Positions 1-11,947 are shown, numbered from the stretch's first letter. The stretch is 64,000 nt of DNA from Panagrolaimus kolymaensis (GCA_028622995.1 JAJQJQ010000030.1:1860001-1924000), one strand, 5' to 3'. Translations and numbers: made by a program. Notes: generated by a model from the sequence alone, not told the origin.

Positions 1-102
1 CATATTAAAAAAATATAGTTAAAATATAGTAAAACCATATTTTTTCAACATTTAAAAAATTAATTGAGTGATTTTGTTGATAAAAACATGTAATACATAC
101 AA

Positions 103-570
103 TGTCGGTGAATGAACTGAAGTCAAAATCTTCCGTTTCAATCCGGATTTTTCCGGATCGTTCCGAACGGGGCATATAGCTATTTTTTAATTGAGTATAG
201 AGGGAGAAAAAAGGACAGATCGATGCGTAATTTTTTCCTCTACAAATAATATTCAAACTTTTTTTTATAAAAAATTAAAAAATAGAGGAAGTTAGTCAAA
301 AAACTTATAAAATTTAAGTTAGTACTTTGCAACATGCGAACTTCCTTTGTCAAAAAATTAATAATTATCGATAATAACTTCCTCTATTTTTTTATTTTTC
401 ATAAAAGAAAGTTTGAATATTATTTGTAGAGGAAAAAATTACGCATCGATCTGTCCTTTTTTCTCCGTCTATAGTCAATTAAAAAATAGCTATATGCCCC
501 GTCCGGAACGATCCGGAAAGATCCGGATTGAAACGGAAGATTTTGACTTCAGTTCATTCACCGACATTGT
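103..570. repeat. Inverted repeat, about 190-bp arms, at the 5' end of the 539-residue gene
   Basis: The left arm (about 103-295) is the reverse complement of the right arm (about 375-570) with only a few mismatches; the spacer is about 80 bp. The right arm covers the upstream region and the first 51 codons of the gene that starts at 413, so the left arm encodes the same peptide on the minus strand (ATG at 256). Similarity stops sharply after the codons for FTDIV on both sides. This looks like an inverted partial gene duplication. A transcript through both arms would fold into a long hairpin. Confidence 0.85.
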
Positions 571-2032
571 AAAAGTAAATTTTTTAGAAAAGACTCTTAC
601 TTATAATCAAACAAAAGTTTGTATTAACATTGGTTTAAACAAAATGAAATCATTGAAAGAAGAAGAAAACGATATTCTGGAATATGAAACTAATTATTTG
701 AATAACATGATAAAAGAAAAAAAGTATAGCTTTAAATGTAAAGTTAATGGATTTTTCTGGGAGCATTCGTGGTTTTTAAACGACAAGCCTTGTCAATTCA
801 CTGAAGTTCAAGAAGGCTATATCAAATCGAAAAAAATTAACTACATAGATGCTGAAAAACATCGCATATTGATTGAAAAGGACACCAACAAAGCTAAAAT
901 TCCATTTCAGCAAATTAGAGATCATTTACGAAAACACAAAGATACTAGAGAGTTTGTTGAAACTTTAAAAAATGAATTTCGTGGACAAAAACTGTTAATT
1001 TATTTATGCCTCATTGATTTTGATACAATAGATTTTAATGGTATTTTTGGAGAATATCTACGAATTGTAAACAATTCAAAAATCCCTCCAGCTATCATGA
1101 CTACAGGTTATGAATATCCTGTTGACGAAGATGGAAGCAAAGTTTTTCAATTTGCAAGCGTGTTTGATATGAAAATTCGATCGTACATGAATGAATTACT
1201 CAATCTTGGAACATATTTTTCTGAACGGAACATGTGCGTTTTAATTAAAGATGGTGAAAATACAGTGGAAGAAGAATTTACTGATCATAAAAGAGGAAGT
1301 AACGAAAAAAGTGATCGTTTTTGTCTGGAATCGCCTATTTTAATTTCCCAAATTGTGGAAGAACGTGAAAATATTACTTCAATATTTAGTAAACGAAACC
1401 CTATTATTACAGAAATACCTCCAAGAATGAGAACAAACAAATTATCAACTAACGAGAAGAAATTAATATTTTCTGACATTTTTAAAACCTATGGCCTCCC
1501 AAATGGCGATGATATTAAAGAATTGCGGAAAATAATAGAAACTCATCTCAATAGAATGCTTTTACGTGATGCCATTTTTTATAACAAAGCCGTTAAAAAC
1601 CTACAAATGAGGCACCTAGCTTATAGTTATCTCTGTTGTGAAGAAGAAGGAGATGAAGAAGATGAAGAGCCTGAAAAGGCATATGAAAAATGGAAAAAAC
1701 TGGAAAAAGAAGTTCTTTTTGTTATTAAGCCATTTATTCAAACTTATGAAGATTTTTTTGTAAAGTTATATAATTGTTTGTCAAAGCCAGAAAATCAAGA
1801 AATTTTGAAAGAAAAGTATGATTTCAAAGATATTTTTCGTCTTGATTTTGAAATCATAAAAGCGTTAGTAACTGACGAAACCAACGAATGCTTGGAAAAA
1901 CTAAGTGAAAAGCATCAATATTTGAAAATATTGTTAAAAAGTCAATCAGTTATAGCAGCAGATGATCCAAGCACAAGCTTTCAATTTGATAGCGTCGAAC
2001 AAACGATAACTACCGTAGAATCGCAAAATTGA
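413..2032 (+). CDS. Unrecognised 539-residue single-exon protein
   Basis: An uninterrupted frame of 540 codons, unusual here because almost every other gene has introns. I do not recognise the family. The protein is charged and lysine/glutamate-rich, with no signal peptide or membrane segment. A central part (residues about 200-330) contains compact motifs such as TTGYEYP and FASVFDMKIRSYMNELL; around residues 409-420 there is a run of Glu/Asp, followed by a helical, lysine-rich C-terminal third. The first 51 residues are also encoded, inverted, just upstream on the minus strand. The ATG at 413 lies inside the inverted-repeat arm, so this region could have been added to an older gene; the next in-frame Met candidates are at codons 28 and 77. 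Lack of introns and the flanking repeat suggest a retroposed or element-associated gene, but no transposase motif is visible. Confidence 0.6.
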   Translation: MNIICRGKNYASICPFFSVYSQLKNSYMPRPERSGKIRIETEDFDFSSFTDIVKVNFLEKTLTYNQTKVCINIGLNKMKSLKEEENDILEYETNYLNNMIKEKKYSFKCKVNGFFWEHSWFLNDKPCQFTEVQEGYIKSKKINYIDAEKHRILIEKDTNKAKIPFQQIRDHLRKHKDTREFVETLKNEFRGQKLLIYLCLIDFDTIDFNGIFGEYLRIVNNSKIPPAIMTTGYEYPVDEDGSKVFQFASVFDMKIRSYMNELLNLGTYFSERNMCVLIKDGENTVEEEFTDHKRGSNEKSDRFCLESPILISQIVEERENITSIFSKRNPIITEIPPRMRTNKLSTNEKKLIFSDIFKTYGLPNGDDIKELRKIIETHLNRMLLRDAIFYNKAVKNLQMRHLAYSYLCCEEEGDEEDEEPEKAYEKWKKLEKEVLFVIKPFIQTYEDFFVKLYNCLSKPENQEILKEKYDFKDIFRLDFEIIKALVTDETNECLEKLSEKHQYLKILLKSQSVIAADDPSTSFQFDSVEQTITTVESQN

Positions 2033-2201
2033 TTTATTTTTGCAACTCTTCATAAATTTATTCCAAAGTTGCCCTTTTTGTTATTAATATTTCCGTTTTT
2101 TTGTCTTTTAAACTTATTTTATTTTATTATTTAATTCTATAACCTTGTTTACAAATTTATCTTCTGACAACTTTTGTAAAATAAACACAAGAAAAATGCA
2201 T

Positions 2202-3960
2202 TCAATGCAAGTAAAATGTTGAACCACCACTTCGCTTATTGACCACCGAAATAGAATTAGAGGGAATTATTTGGACAAATGGCTTTTTACCAATAAAAAT
2301 ATTACAAATATTATTAATATATTTTTTAAAAACAATTTGATAATCATAACTAAATTTAAAAAGAATAAAATAATTTGAGGCGCAAGCAATGTTAACAAAA
2401 ATGCCAAAATAAACTTCAGCGATGAAATTTGTTTTTGGGCTAAAATTCGTAAAACCAAAAACCACTCGAGAAATGGCGTTAATGGTCCATCCACAAAAAA
2501 TCATTAACATTATAAAAGTCATAGCTTTAAATATTTTTCGAGTTGGATTTAAATTTAAATTTGAAGATTTGAGAAATATTGCAACGATAATGTAACAAAT
2601 TATGGTGCCCAAGTTGAGGACTATGCATGAAAGAAACTCAATATTGGCAGAATATCCACCAAGAACTTCCGGCATGAAACACGACGTTTGCCTGAAACAA
2701 TCAGTGCTTTTATTATTAATTCTATGGTAGCTTTTCAGAATTAGTAGTTTCAAAGTTAGTTTTTACCTTAGTGAAAAATAAAGGAGTTTTGCAGCGAAAG
2801 TTAAAAATTTGTCAATTAAAGTTTGAATTTTTTGTATCTTTTTTTTATGTTTTTTTCTTCAAAAATTTAAAAAAAATTTGAAATGTTCAATTTCATTCAA
2901 GAATTTGCAAAATTTTTATGAATGAAAACCAATCTAAAGAAATTATTTTTTTGTTGCAGGAGCGAGAGAATTTTTATAAGTTTGTTAATTACTACGCTTG
3001 AATAAAAAATGAAATTTTTTTGAGATATTTTTGCTTATTATTTTTTTTCATATTTTGATGCACATTAATTAAAAATTTCAAAGTACATAGAGTTTTTTCC
3101 GAAAAATTTTCGATGATTTCCATGCTTCATCTATTTTCATTATTTCTACACTCAAAAAACATTTCCTTTAAAAAGGCATCACATATCTTTCTTTTTTTTT
3201 TTATTAGCCTACGCCATTGTAAATATTTTTCTTTCCTTGCTACAAGAACTTACTCTTGTGGATGATTTAAAGCATGATGAAAAACAAAAATAAAAATAAT
3301 TCCATTAAAAATTGTATTTACAAAAAATAACGAAAAATAATAAATTTTTTTATTACAATTTCTATGTTTTCCTGGAGCTAAAACACTAAAAAGTCTATCA
3401 ATTCCCACAAAGAAAATTGACATCATTCCAGAGTTTAAACCAAAAAGAGGTATAGTTCCCAAATAAGTGCAAGAAATCCTTGAAATTTCATGAATTCCAG
3501 AAAATAAAATAAATCCATGAATTAAATGTGAGCATTGATGAATGCTATCAGCCAAAGCGTTAATGGCAAGTAAATAATTGCAAGTTCCTTGAAGAGATCT
3601 AAAACAATTTTGAGGGTCAAAGCAAAAAAATTATTTGCGAATTTAAAAAAAAAAATAAGTGTTAAAAAAATTAAATATCTGTTAATGCCGGATTGAAAAA
3701 AAAACAAAGGTAGCGTTTTCTTGCTAATACAGTTTCCACTATTTTTGCGGTTTGGAAAATTTTATTTAAGTGTTAAAACTATATTATTTTTAATATTTTT
3801 TTTATTCCATGTTCAATTTTTTTCCCATTATTGGGAGGGCTGCTTACTTTGTTTTCCAAGTGGCAATGAGAATATTAACTGTTCCAAAAATACTTATAAA
3901 AGTTAATAAAATCATTAAAATATGGCCTGGAATTACTTCCCAGATAACTTCAGAATCCAT
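2202..3960 (-). CDS. Seven-transmembrane chemoreceptor, Srsx class
   Basis: Three exons, 3960-3848, 3598-3254 and 2691-2202, with phases 2 and 2, give 315 residues. The product is a seven-helix receptor of the nematode serpentine Srsx type, likely in the membrane of sensory neurons. Support: TM1 followed by the WKTKSL loop, then the TM2 motif LLAINALADSIH, TM3 followed by GIDRLFSVLAP (the DRY-like position of this class), and four more hydrophobic segments ending in an NYFILFKFSYDY stretch typical of TM7 and its cytosolic border. Length matches the family (about 300). The start is the first ATG in exon 1. All splice sites are canonical (GTAAGC, GTAAGT donors; TTTTAG and TTTCAG acceptors). Class assignment within the serpentine superfamily is by motif memory; a neighbouring class cannot be fully excluded. 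Confidence 0.85.
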
Positions 3961-4608
3961 AATTTATTTATCAATCACAACAACTTCTCCACTTTTACCT
4001 TTTGGCAATTCAACCAACTCAACTATACTCTGGCAGTAAGAGAAAAAAAAAGAATACTTTTATAGTTTTTGAAATGCCCTTTTTAAAATACCAATTTTGA
4101 AATATATTTATGCGTTTATTAAATGCAATAAATTATATTTAAATTTTATTTATTTTATTTTACATCTGCGAAAAATTATTTGTTATTAAAAAATAAATAA
4201 AATTTATTAAAATAAAAGGTTATTTAAAAAATTAAATTAAAAGAAATGCCCAAGATCATTTCGACGAATTAATGATGCGAGATAAAAATGAAGTAATAAT
4301 TTTCGTTAAAAATATTGAATGAACGAATCATGATTAATTTTCAGATTTTAATTTTTGCTTTTTTAGGTTTCTATTAAATTTTACGAATTTAATAAAGTTG
4401 CGTCATGGAATTTTTCCGTTCAAGAATCATGAAAATCCGAAGTTTTCCAGAATTCTGAATCTACTTTTAAAAAAAAATGCAAATTTATTTAAAAAAAAGC
4501 TTTTTTCTAAAATTCTTTATTTTTTCAAAATCTTTAATATCACACTTTCTTAAAACAATAAATGCCACTTAAAAATCATAAAATTTATCCTAAAAAATAA
4601 ATAAATAA
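3961..4608. other. Non-coding gap between the GPCR start and the hydrolase 3' end
   Basis: It separates the upstream region of the Srsx gene from the 3' end of the hydrolase gene; the sequence is AT-rich with poly-A and poly-T runs. I see no gene, repeat or RNA in it. Confidence 0.6.
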
Positions 4609-6408
4609 TTATTGTTTCAAATCATCATTATTTTCAACAGTTTTACAAACATTTCTCATCACCGAATTAAACCCTTCTTGATTATCCGCATAAACGTGAT
4701 GGCCGGCATTGGGAATAATATTAACATCCACAAAACTTTGAGACCTTTGCTCTTTGACTTTATAGCCGCTGCTTGATGGAACCCATGAATGTTGGCCAAA
4801 TACAAAAGTCATGGGTACTTTTGGATCCAATTTTGAGATTCTAAAACGTAAAATTTATATAATTTTTTTTAAATTCGTTTGGAGAATCAGGGACGAACCT
4901 GTTAAGCATGGGCATTTTTGCCCATCCATATCTTAAACTCATAGTTTTAAAAGCCATTTCACCCGTGGGTTTTTGAGCATTGATTTGATAAATATATTCA
5001 TAAATTGCATTTGGATCGGATTCGATTATATTGTAACGAATTCCCAAATCTGGTCGAAGTCGACGAATCATGGCAGTAGCTAAAATATAAAAGATTCAGA
5101 ATTCAGGGTGTGGATTTAAAAAAAAAGGGAAAAAACTTACCATAAGGTCCAGCAATTCTTAATGAAGTTAATGGAGAAAATTGTGAAACTATTTGACTTA
5201 CAGCTTGAGCCCAAAATGGAAGCTTTTTTCTCTAAAAAAATTAAATGCTTTTTTTTGAAAACTAAAACTATTTTAAAATTTATTTTCCCTTTCGAATGCT
5301 TACCAAAAAAACAAACCATCAAATTTTTATGATTTAGCGTTAAAATTAAAATTTTTTAGAAAAGCTAGATCGGATCTTTAAATTAAAAAACCCTTAAAAA
5401 TTTATATTCCATAATTTCTGAATGCTTTAATTTTTTGTGTGTTGTTAATATTCTTAATTACCGGTTTTAGATCCATTTCTTTAGGTCTTTCAGGAAATCC
5501 CCATGGATCAACTAAAACTAAATGTCGAACATTTTCAGGATGTTCCAAAGCATACGAGGAAGCTAAATATCCACCAAATGAATGACCAGCAATAATCATT
5601 TTATCTATTTTCATCGCTTTTCTCCAATCTTCAATGGATTTCACGTATTCGATTTCAGCACTTGAAGCATTTTCACTAAATACAGGGCGGGAAGATCGAC
5701 CAAAACCTATAAATGCATAAAATTAAAAAAACTGGGGATTGGAAAAAAATAAAAGCTTAGGTTACCTAGGAGGTCTATAGCATGAACAGGTCGATTCCTT
5801 GCAAGCTCATCTAAATTGGCCGCAAAAATTCCTACTCCAGCTCCAAAACCATGTAAAAGCACGAAAGGAATTTTCGAAGGAAATTTATCTTCCGAAAGTG
5901 AAATGGTGTAAATTTTAGAATTCCAAAATTCAATTGGAACATGTCTCGATTTTATTTGGCTTTTAACATTTCCAAGTAAAGTTTTTTCAGCTTTGATTAA
6001 TTTATCAATATTAAATTGATCCCATCCAATGTAATTTCTACAAAATTAAAACTTTGATTTTTTATATATCCAAAAACTTAAACAAAAAAATGGAAGAAAA
6101 AAACTTACAACAATTTTGAATGTAAAACTCCATTTTGAACTGCAACTTGATGCTCCGTTTGTTCCTCGACAGCTATATCCAATTCTGGTGGAGGTGGAGG
6201 AGCAACATGTTGTTTGGTCGATGATGATTTTTTATTTTCATCATTACTATTTTTTAACTTGAAATTTGATAAAGTTAAACATCGCTGCTGTAAGTTTCTA
6301 AAAGGGAATAATTTAATAGTAAAATAGCAGAATCGAGAATGTTAGTAGTTACCGATTAATAAAAAAACATTTATTGTTGAAACAATTAATTAATAATTGT
6401 TTGTACAT
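4609..6408 (-). CDS. Alpha/beta hydrolase of the ABHD4/ABHD5 (CGI-58) family
   Basis: Seven exons: 6408-6353, 6297-6109, 6037-5766, 5706-5462, 5231-5141, 5079-4899 and 4840-4609, total 421 residues. The fold is read from [10 protein letters not shown] (oxyanion loop), GHSFGGYLA (nucleophile elbow, Ser near residue 215), [12 protein letters not shown] (family signature), [24 protein letters not shown] and AGHHVYAD (catalytic His near residue 392). ABHD4 is a lysophospholipase acting on N-acyl phospholipids; ABHD5 coactivates adipose triglyceride lipase and lacks the serine. Here the serine is present, so catalytic activity is expected. The N-terminal 80 residues are family-unlike, with Asn/Ser-rich and polyproline stretches. 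Intron 4 uses a GTAATT donor inside an open frame, and the exon 6 donor (GTTCGT) is weak; both are needed to keep the conserved domain continuous. Start: the only upstream ATG in frame, 56 nt exon. Confidence 0.88.
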
Positions 6409-6990
6409 TCTTTTTGTTTGTTTTGAAAAAATTAATTATGTCACCAATTTTTTCCATTGTCATTTTGAAACAAATAGCCAATTTTTTTTAGTTTGCACTG
6501 AATTCTTCATTCATTTGTAAAAATGAATTTTGAAAGCAAAATTACAAAAATTAAAACAAAAAATTTATCTTTAATTCTGTTTATAATATTTTGAGCTTTT
6601 GTAATTTATTTTTATTTTTTGTGCAACTCATATTTCGATAAAAGCTTCTGGTATCCTTTTTTGCTGCTAGATAAATTTGTTTTTGTGAGTTGAGCCATTA
6701 ATATTTTTGAGCCAAAGTAATCCTCTAAAAATAAAGACAAAAAAGAAGCGAATGGGTTTGGCAATAACCCAATAATTTCTTGAAAAACAAAAAAGGTCTA
6801 GCATGAAAATCAATAAATTAATAAAAATGTTTCTAAGGTCATTGCGGGGCTAAAATTTTGAAAGCAACCAAGTCTTTTTTTTTAGAAAAAACGCGCCATT
6901 TTCTCTTTAAACTTTTGCATTTGTTAAGTTTTTCTCGAATAAATTTCAGATTTTAGATTCATTTGTTGATCATTTTTCTCTGCAATAATT
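6409..6990. other. Divergent intergenic region
   Basis: It lies between two start codons, those of the hydrolase (minus) and the first F-box-like gene (plus), so both promoters should be here. I see only AT-rich sequence with T-runs and no clear TATA element or RNA gene. Confidence 0.5.
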
Positions 6991-8105
6991 ATGGCTGTTA
7001 ATTCCTCATCTAAAAAATCCATCAAAAATTACGCTTTTGCTTTACCTCTCCGCCAAAACTTTTCAATTCCTCAAAATATTGTTTATTATTTTACTAAAAA
7101 TCCAATTTCTTTTCTTGGATGGAAGAAATTAGTGAAAACTTGCAATTATTTTTATTCCAAAAATCCTTTGATTGTGGTTGATTCGTTAAAACCAAGCGAA
7201 GTCGATTTAGACACGGAATTCATACTTTGGGAAGCTTCTTTAAACGAAAAAACCATCGAAATTGATATGAAACATTGCTCATATAAAATTTGGCTCATTA
7301 ATTATTTATATATTATGTTTACTAGCATTGCGGATAATTCTATGCTCGTTAGAAAAATTTATCGATGTGATATAAAATATTTGGAAATTACGAGGCAAAA
7401 AATTTTATTTGATGATTTGGCTTTTATTGCATCTTTCAATTCTTCTTTATCCACGGTTAGAATGTATCACGTTATTTTTCATAATTCTGATGGAAGCATG
7501 GCAAAATTTGATGAAATTTTAAAATTGTTTCCAAATGTTATATATTTTTTATGGTAAGAAATTTTTTTAGAAATCGCAATTTGGCTGCTTTAAGCAAAAA
7601 AATATTAGTTTGCGAAATTGTTTGTTCTAATTTTTCCTAAACAACAAAATATTTCAGTGAATTTAATCCCCAAACCCCAATTTTATCTGAAGCTGTTCTT
7701 AATCGAATTACTAAATTAAAGCGTTTTAAGAAGCTCGAAAATTTTGATCTTACTAATATTTCTGAAGGTTTTAATATTGATGCATTTTTTGGTTTCATGA
7801 AAGTAAGTTAAAAATTTAAAAAAAAATTATTCTACAAAAATTAAATTTTTTTTCAGAAGCATAACGAAGTTGAATTTACTCTGCAATTTTCTAATGAAAT
7901 TACATCTCTAGGATATAAATCAAAAATAGAAAATCTTGCAGATACTTTAATTCGGGAAAGAAAAATCTTTGGCATTCGTTTACGACTTTTATTTGATCGA
8001 TTGCCAAAGGTAAAAAGAAAAGCTTTGGATAAAATTTTTACAAGTTTTTTATATGAAGATCTCAAAGAAATGCAACCAGTGCCAAAGAAAATGAGAATTG
8101 AATGA
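6991..8105 (+). CDS. F-box-like family protein, copy A
   Basis: Exons 6991-7553, 7658-7802 and 7857-8105 (phases 2 and 0) give 318 residues. The N-terminal block reads NFSIPQNIVYYFTKNPISF...WKKLVKTCNYFYSKNP, which resembles a degenerate F-box (Leu/Ile-Pro, hydrophobic spacing, then a conserved Cys-x-x-Phe at the end), an adaptor domain that would bind Skp1 in SCF ubiquitin ligases. The rest is a substrate-side region with the shared motifs IYRCDI, FDDLAFIASF, FDEILKLFP, and FFGFMK at the exon 2 end. Copies B (8486), C (58918), D (60125), E (61817) and a dead copy (55205) share the same exon borders and phases. F-box assignment is inference from pattern; the family itself is firmly seen in the window. 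Confidence 0.75.
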
Positions 8106-8485
8106 TTAAAATCGATACATATTAAATTTATTTTATTTATAGATTTTTATCGATGTTTTACAGGCTTTTGTTTGAATTTCTCTGTTTTTTTGTTAAATAA
8201 AACTATTGTATTTGTTTAATACCCCGAAATTATTTATTTCAAAAACATAAGGATGCTGCATGCAATGCATGCTTTTATTTGAATTTTTCATTTATATCCA
8301 AAGTTTATATCACTCAACTCCAAAAAAAGGCTGGGAGGCGTAATTTAAGGAAACTATTAACCTAGAATTTGGTTTATTTACAAAAACAGTTTTTCATTAA
8401 ATAGCTCTTACTTAAACCATTCATACTTTTTTTATATCATAACTGCGACTATTCTTTATATTCCTTATTTTTTGATTGAATAAGA
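8106..8485. other. Gap between tandem F-box-like copies A and B
   Basis: It separates two tandem paralogues in the same orientation. Apart from AT-rich sequence and a short ATGCTGCATGCAATGCATGC palindromic stretch near 8252-8272, I see nothing in it. Confidence 0.5.
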
Positions 8486-9489
8486 ATGGATTATGCTTCA
8501 TTTTCTCCTGAAATTACTTTTAAATTTCCACGTCATCAAAATTTTTCAATTCCGCAAAATTTTATTTATTATTTAACTAAAAATCCTATTTCTTTTCTTG
8601 GATGGAAGAAATTAGTGAAAGCTTGTAAATTTTTTTATTCAAAAAATCCTCTTTTTGTTACAAATTATTTATGCTCAGGGCCATTTCTCTCGAATGATAT
8701 ACTAATTGAATTTAATGGAAAGATTGATAAAATAAAGCATATCGATTTTAAACCTATTCCATTTAAATTTTGGGTTACGGACACATTTATTTTGTGTAAT
8801 AGTAAAATCAAAAATCATGATATAATAAAAAAAATTTATCCTTTTAATTTATCGGTATTACGATTTAAACAAGAAACTTTTATATATGAAGACCTTTGTT
8901 TTCTTGCTTCTTCTTCACGCTCAATTCAAGAAGTTGATTTTTGTGATTTGGCTGTTATTAAATCAGATGGAAGCATAGTAGAATTTGATGAAATTTTAAA
9001 ACTATTTCCTGATATCAAAGAAATTTTTTATTAGTAAGTTCATAAAGTTATTTAATATTGCTTTATTTATTGATTTTGTTTAATTTTTAGTAATTTTTTA
9101 TCGACCGATGAAATAAATAGAATGAATAAACTTCCTTATTTTGAAAAACTTATAGATTTTGAAATATTAGATATTACCTTTGAAATCGATTTGGAACCAT
9201 TTTCAATTTTCATGAAAGTAAGTGACTTAATTTTAACTTTTTTTGCTTCAAAAATTATTGTTTTTAGAAACAAAAGAACACCGAATTTCGTTTGATTTTT
9301 TTAGAAGTCTCAGAAAATTATGCTTTGAAACTCCAAAATTTCGTTGAAAATGTGATTAAAGAAGGTGAAAATCATACCATGCAAGTTGTAATAGATTTTC
9401 CAGGAATGAGCGACGAGATGTATAGAAATATTTCAAGGTTACAATTTAATCGTTGGGGTATATATGAAGCAAAAGGAAAGGAAGAATAA
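8486..9489 (+). CDS. F-box-like family protein, copy B
   Basis: Exons 8486-9033, 9091-9217 and 9268-9489 (phases 2 and 0) give 298 residues. It is the closest relative of copy A: both have PISFLGWKKLVK in the F-box-like block and FDEILKLFP before the first splice site, and exon 2 ends in FSIFMK. The C-terminal exon has LKLQNFVENVIKEG, matching the dead copy at 55205 (RLQNFVEDVAKK), which shows that the third exon is conserved across clusters. Start is the first ATG; no TTTTAG acceptor is seen directly upstream. The tandem position, 380 bp after copy A, points to local duplication. Confidence 0.75.
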
Positions 9490-10906
9490 AAACAAAAAAT
9501 TATTAATAATTTACATTCGGTTTCTTGGCTATTTTTTTCTTCAATATATTTTTGATGGAACTTTTTGACAGTCAACAAATTAATAAGCTTTTTATTTATA
9601 CCAAGGTAAAACCAATCCAATAACACAATTGGCACAAGGTGTATATTTTAAGCAGAATGGCATACAATTTTTTTTTGTATTTTTCTTATTTATTAAAAAA
9701 AAATAAATGTTAATAAAAGGATAATTAAAATATTCAAATAAAAAATATTACCGGGAAAAAAAATTGAGCATCGGCCAAAAAGCATGCCTTTTTTATAGGA
9801 ATGTTGCATTCAAAAAATACTTATGATGATTTTTTTGTTATTTTTTCTTTCTTTTTCACCTATTTTCTAAAAAAAATTCCCCATCGATGCTTGTTACCTT
9901 TTGAATCACAGTCCATCATTCTATGGAAATAATTTTATTGTTTTTTTTTTGCAAAATAACGACGACGGCGGCCTTTTTTTATGTTTGAAAAAAAGTACCC
10001 GAATGTTTTTTGTTTACCTATGAAAATGATGAAGAAGAAAAAAATTATACATGTTTTGAGTTTAAAAATAACAGTAATCAATATGCACTCAATATTCTAC
10101 TTTTCTTTTGTTTCATAAAAACAAACAATGAATTTTTGCGACAGCTTTTTTTTTAAATTGTTTCAAAGCAAATGTTTTCACAAAAATGCGAGTTAATAAA
10201 AGAATCAGAAAACGGTAAAAAATAATATTGCTTTAAAGGGTATAATGTTTTTTTTCATATTAAATATCTTTTTTTCATGGAGTTATTTTGGTCATAATAA
10301 AATCTTGACGACCAAGCAAAAATTTTTTTTGAAGCTTTATTTAGCTAATCGAAATTGGAATACCTTTATTGGTGATTTTTTCACCATTTTTCAAAATTAG
10401 TTCTTTCAAAAACATAAGTGTTTTTAAAGATGATTTTAACAACTTATGGTTTTTTTAAATCAAATTTTCACTAAAAAAGGAAAGAAAAGTTAAATAAAAT
10501 ATTCAAAAAATAGACAAAAAAATATTTGAAATCATCCGAAAGGTTTTTGAAGAAGAAAAAAATGCTAGACTGACTGACTCTTTTTCAGTGATGTTTATGG
10601 ATCATCAATCAATGGATGATTATGACTGTGTTTTTTCCTTATTTTTTTTTGCTGCTCCATTTCTTCTTTGTTTTCCCATTGATACTTTTTACCTTCAAAG
10701 CCAATATTATATTTTACAACCTTTTTTTTGAAACAACAAAAAAAATTGCAAAAATATCTTTGAAAAAAGAGAGAAATTTTTTTTGTCTTTTGCGGCAAAA
10801 TTGATTTTTGTTTAGAGGAATGTTCTTATAAGCTTTAGAAGCTTATGTAAAAATAAATATCCATTACTTTGAAAGAAATAAAACGAATGAAAAGTTGTTG
10901 CTCATT
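9490..10906. other. Long gene-free stretch
   Basis: AT-rich sequence with many A and T runs. Short open frames occur on both strands around 10600-10800 and mirror each other over poly-T tracts, which argues against coding. I see no convincing gene, RNA or repeat. Confidence 0.5.
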
Positions 10907-11005
10907 CTATAAATATTCATCTTGCACGACCTTGACACGAGGCTTCTCATCGTTTGGTTTCCAATCATCCAAAATAATTTTAACTTCTTTTTTAAGTTCT
11001 TTCAT
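10907..11005 (-). CDS. Possible tiny ORF or terminal exon (32 residues)
   Basis: An open frame from ATG 11005 to TAG 10907, lysine/aspartate-rich, with coding-like composition (more GC than the flanks). In-frame sequence continues a few codons upstream of the ATG (WNPKTT) before a stop, so it could be a last exon of an unseen gene rather than a free ORF. No clear acceptor was found upstream. It lies about 350 bp after the end of the NTF2-like gene on the same strand. I do not recognise it. Confidence 0.25.
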   Translation of the reverse strand: MKELKKEVKIILDDWKPNDEKPRVKVVQDEYL

Positions 11006-11350
11006 GGTCGTTTTGGGGTTCCAAAAGATTTAAATAAGTAAAATTTTGAATGACCTTTATTTTTTTCTCTGTATTTTTTAAATTTCTTTTTTTGTATATT
11101 TCATTACAAATTTTTCTTTTTATTTTTCATCATTAATATCCAAAATCTTTTCATGAGTCGTTTCTTTGCAAGTTTCTTTTTAAAATTATTATGCCAGTAA
11201 AAAAGAGAAATGAACTAAAAAGTTTTTCTATAATTTCGTTTATAACATTTTTTATTTTCTATTTTTGTAACTTTTTTTTATTTTGAAAGCTATTTAAAAA
11301 CTTTTGGAGCATTTACTTCTAAAAATAAACATTTTTTTGAGTTTACGTTT
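11006..11350. other. Gap upstream of the tiny ORF
   Basis: Mostly T-rich on the plus strand. I see nothing supportable in it. Confidence 0.5.
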
Positions 11351-11800
11351 TTACATTTCAAAAATATCATGATAAATTAAATATTTTCCATCAGAAGTTT
11401 TCTTATAAATTTGCTGATAAGGAAGAAGGACGCCGGGTTTAGCTTTGAATTCAAAATCTCCATGATGGATAATGTATTCTCCATCGGCAGCTGGGACAGT
11501 CATATTAAAATGCAATTTGAAATCAATGGTGTTGCTAAGAAATGTTTCATACTTTTTTGAAATGTCTAAAAATAATAAAAAAGTTTTCGAGCTCGGCGCC
11601 ACCACATTAAATTGGAAAATAAGTTTCGAAAACTTTTACTTACCTTCAATTCCATAAACTGCCCATTGACCTTTATTGATTAAAACCGCATCGGGATGAT
11701 AAAGTCCCACTAAGCTTTTAACATCATTTGCCATCCAATGTTTATAAAATTCATCTTGAATTTGATGAATAAGTTTATCAGCACCTAAAAAAATTTCCAT
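11351..11800 (-). CDS. DUF4440/SnoaL-like (NTF2-fold) protein
   Basis: Exons 11800-11644 and 11565-11351 (phase 1) give 123 residues. The pattern is that of small NTF2-like alpha+beta barrel proteins of the nematode DUF4440 group: an N-terminal helix (KLIHQIQDEFYKHWMAND), then VGLYHPDAVLINKGQWAVYG, a beta region, and the closing strand motif KYLIYHDIFEM. No catalytic role can be assigned from sequence; related folds bind small hydrophobic ligands. The ATG at 11800 is in frame with the helix, although a TTTTTTTAG acceptor-like sequence lies just inside the frame (about 11784-11791), so an alternative upstream first exon is possible. The intron is 78 bp with GTAAGT and TTTTTAG borders. Confidence 0.8.
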
Positions 11801-11947
11801 ATTATTGTCTATCTTCTTCTCTCAAAAATCTATCATTGTGAAATAAAATATTGAATTTGAAAGAAATAGTAATCTTTCTAACTTTCTCGTTTATGTTCGT
11901 AAAAAAATGTTTTTCTTCTTAAATAAAGCGATCACGCCGCCACTCTA

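Noticed and set aside
5..256. Minus-strand ORF of 83 codons
   Set aside because: It is only the inverted copy of the first 51 codons of the gene at 413 followed by unrelated low-complexity codons; no independent support.
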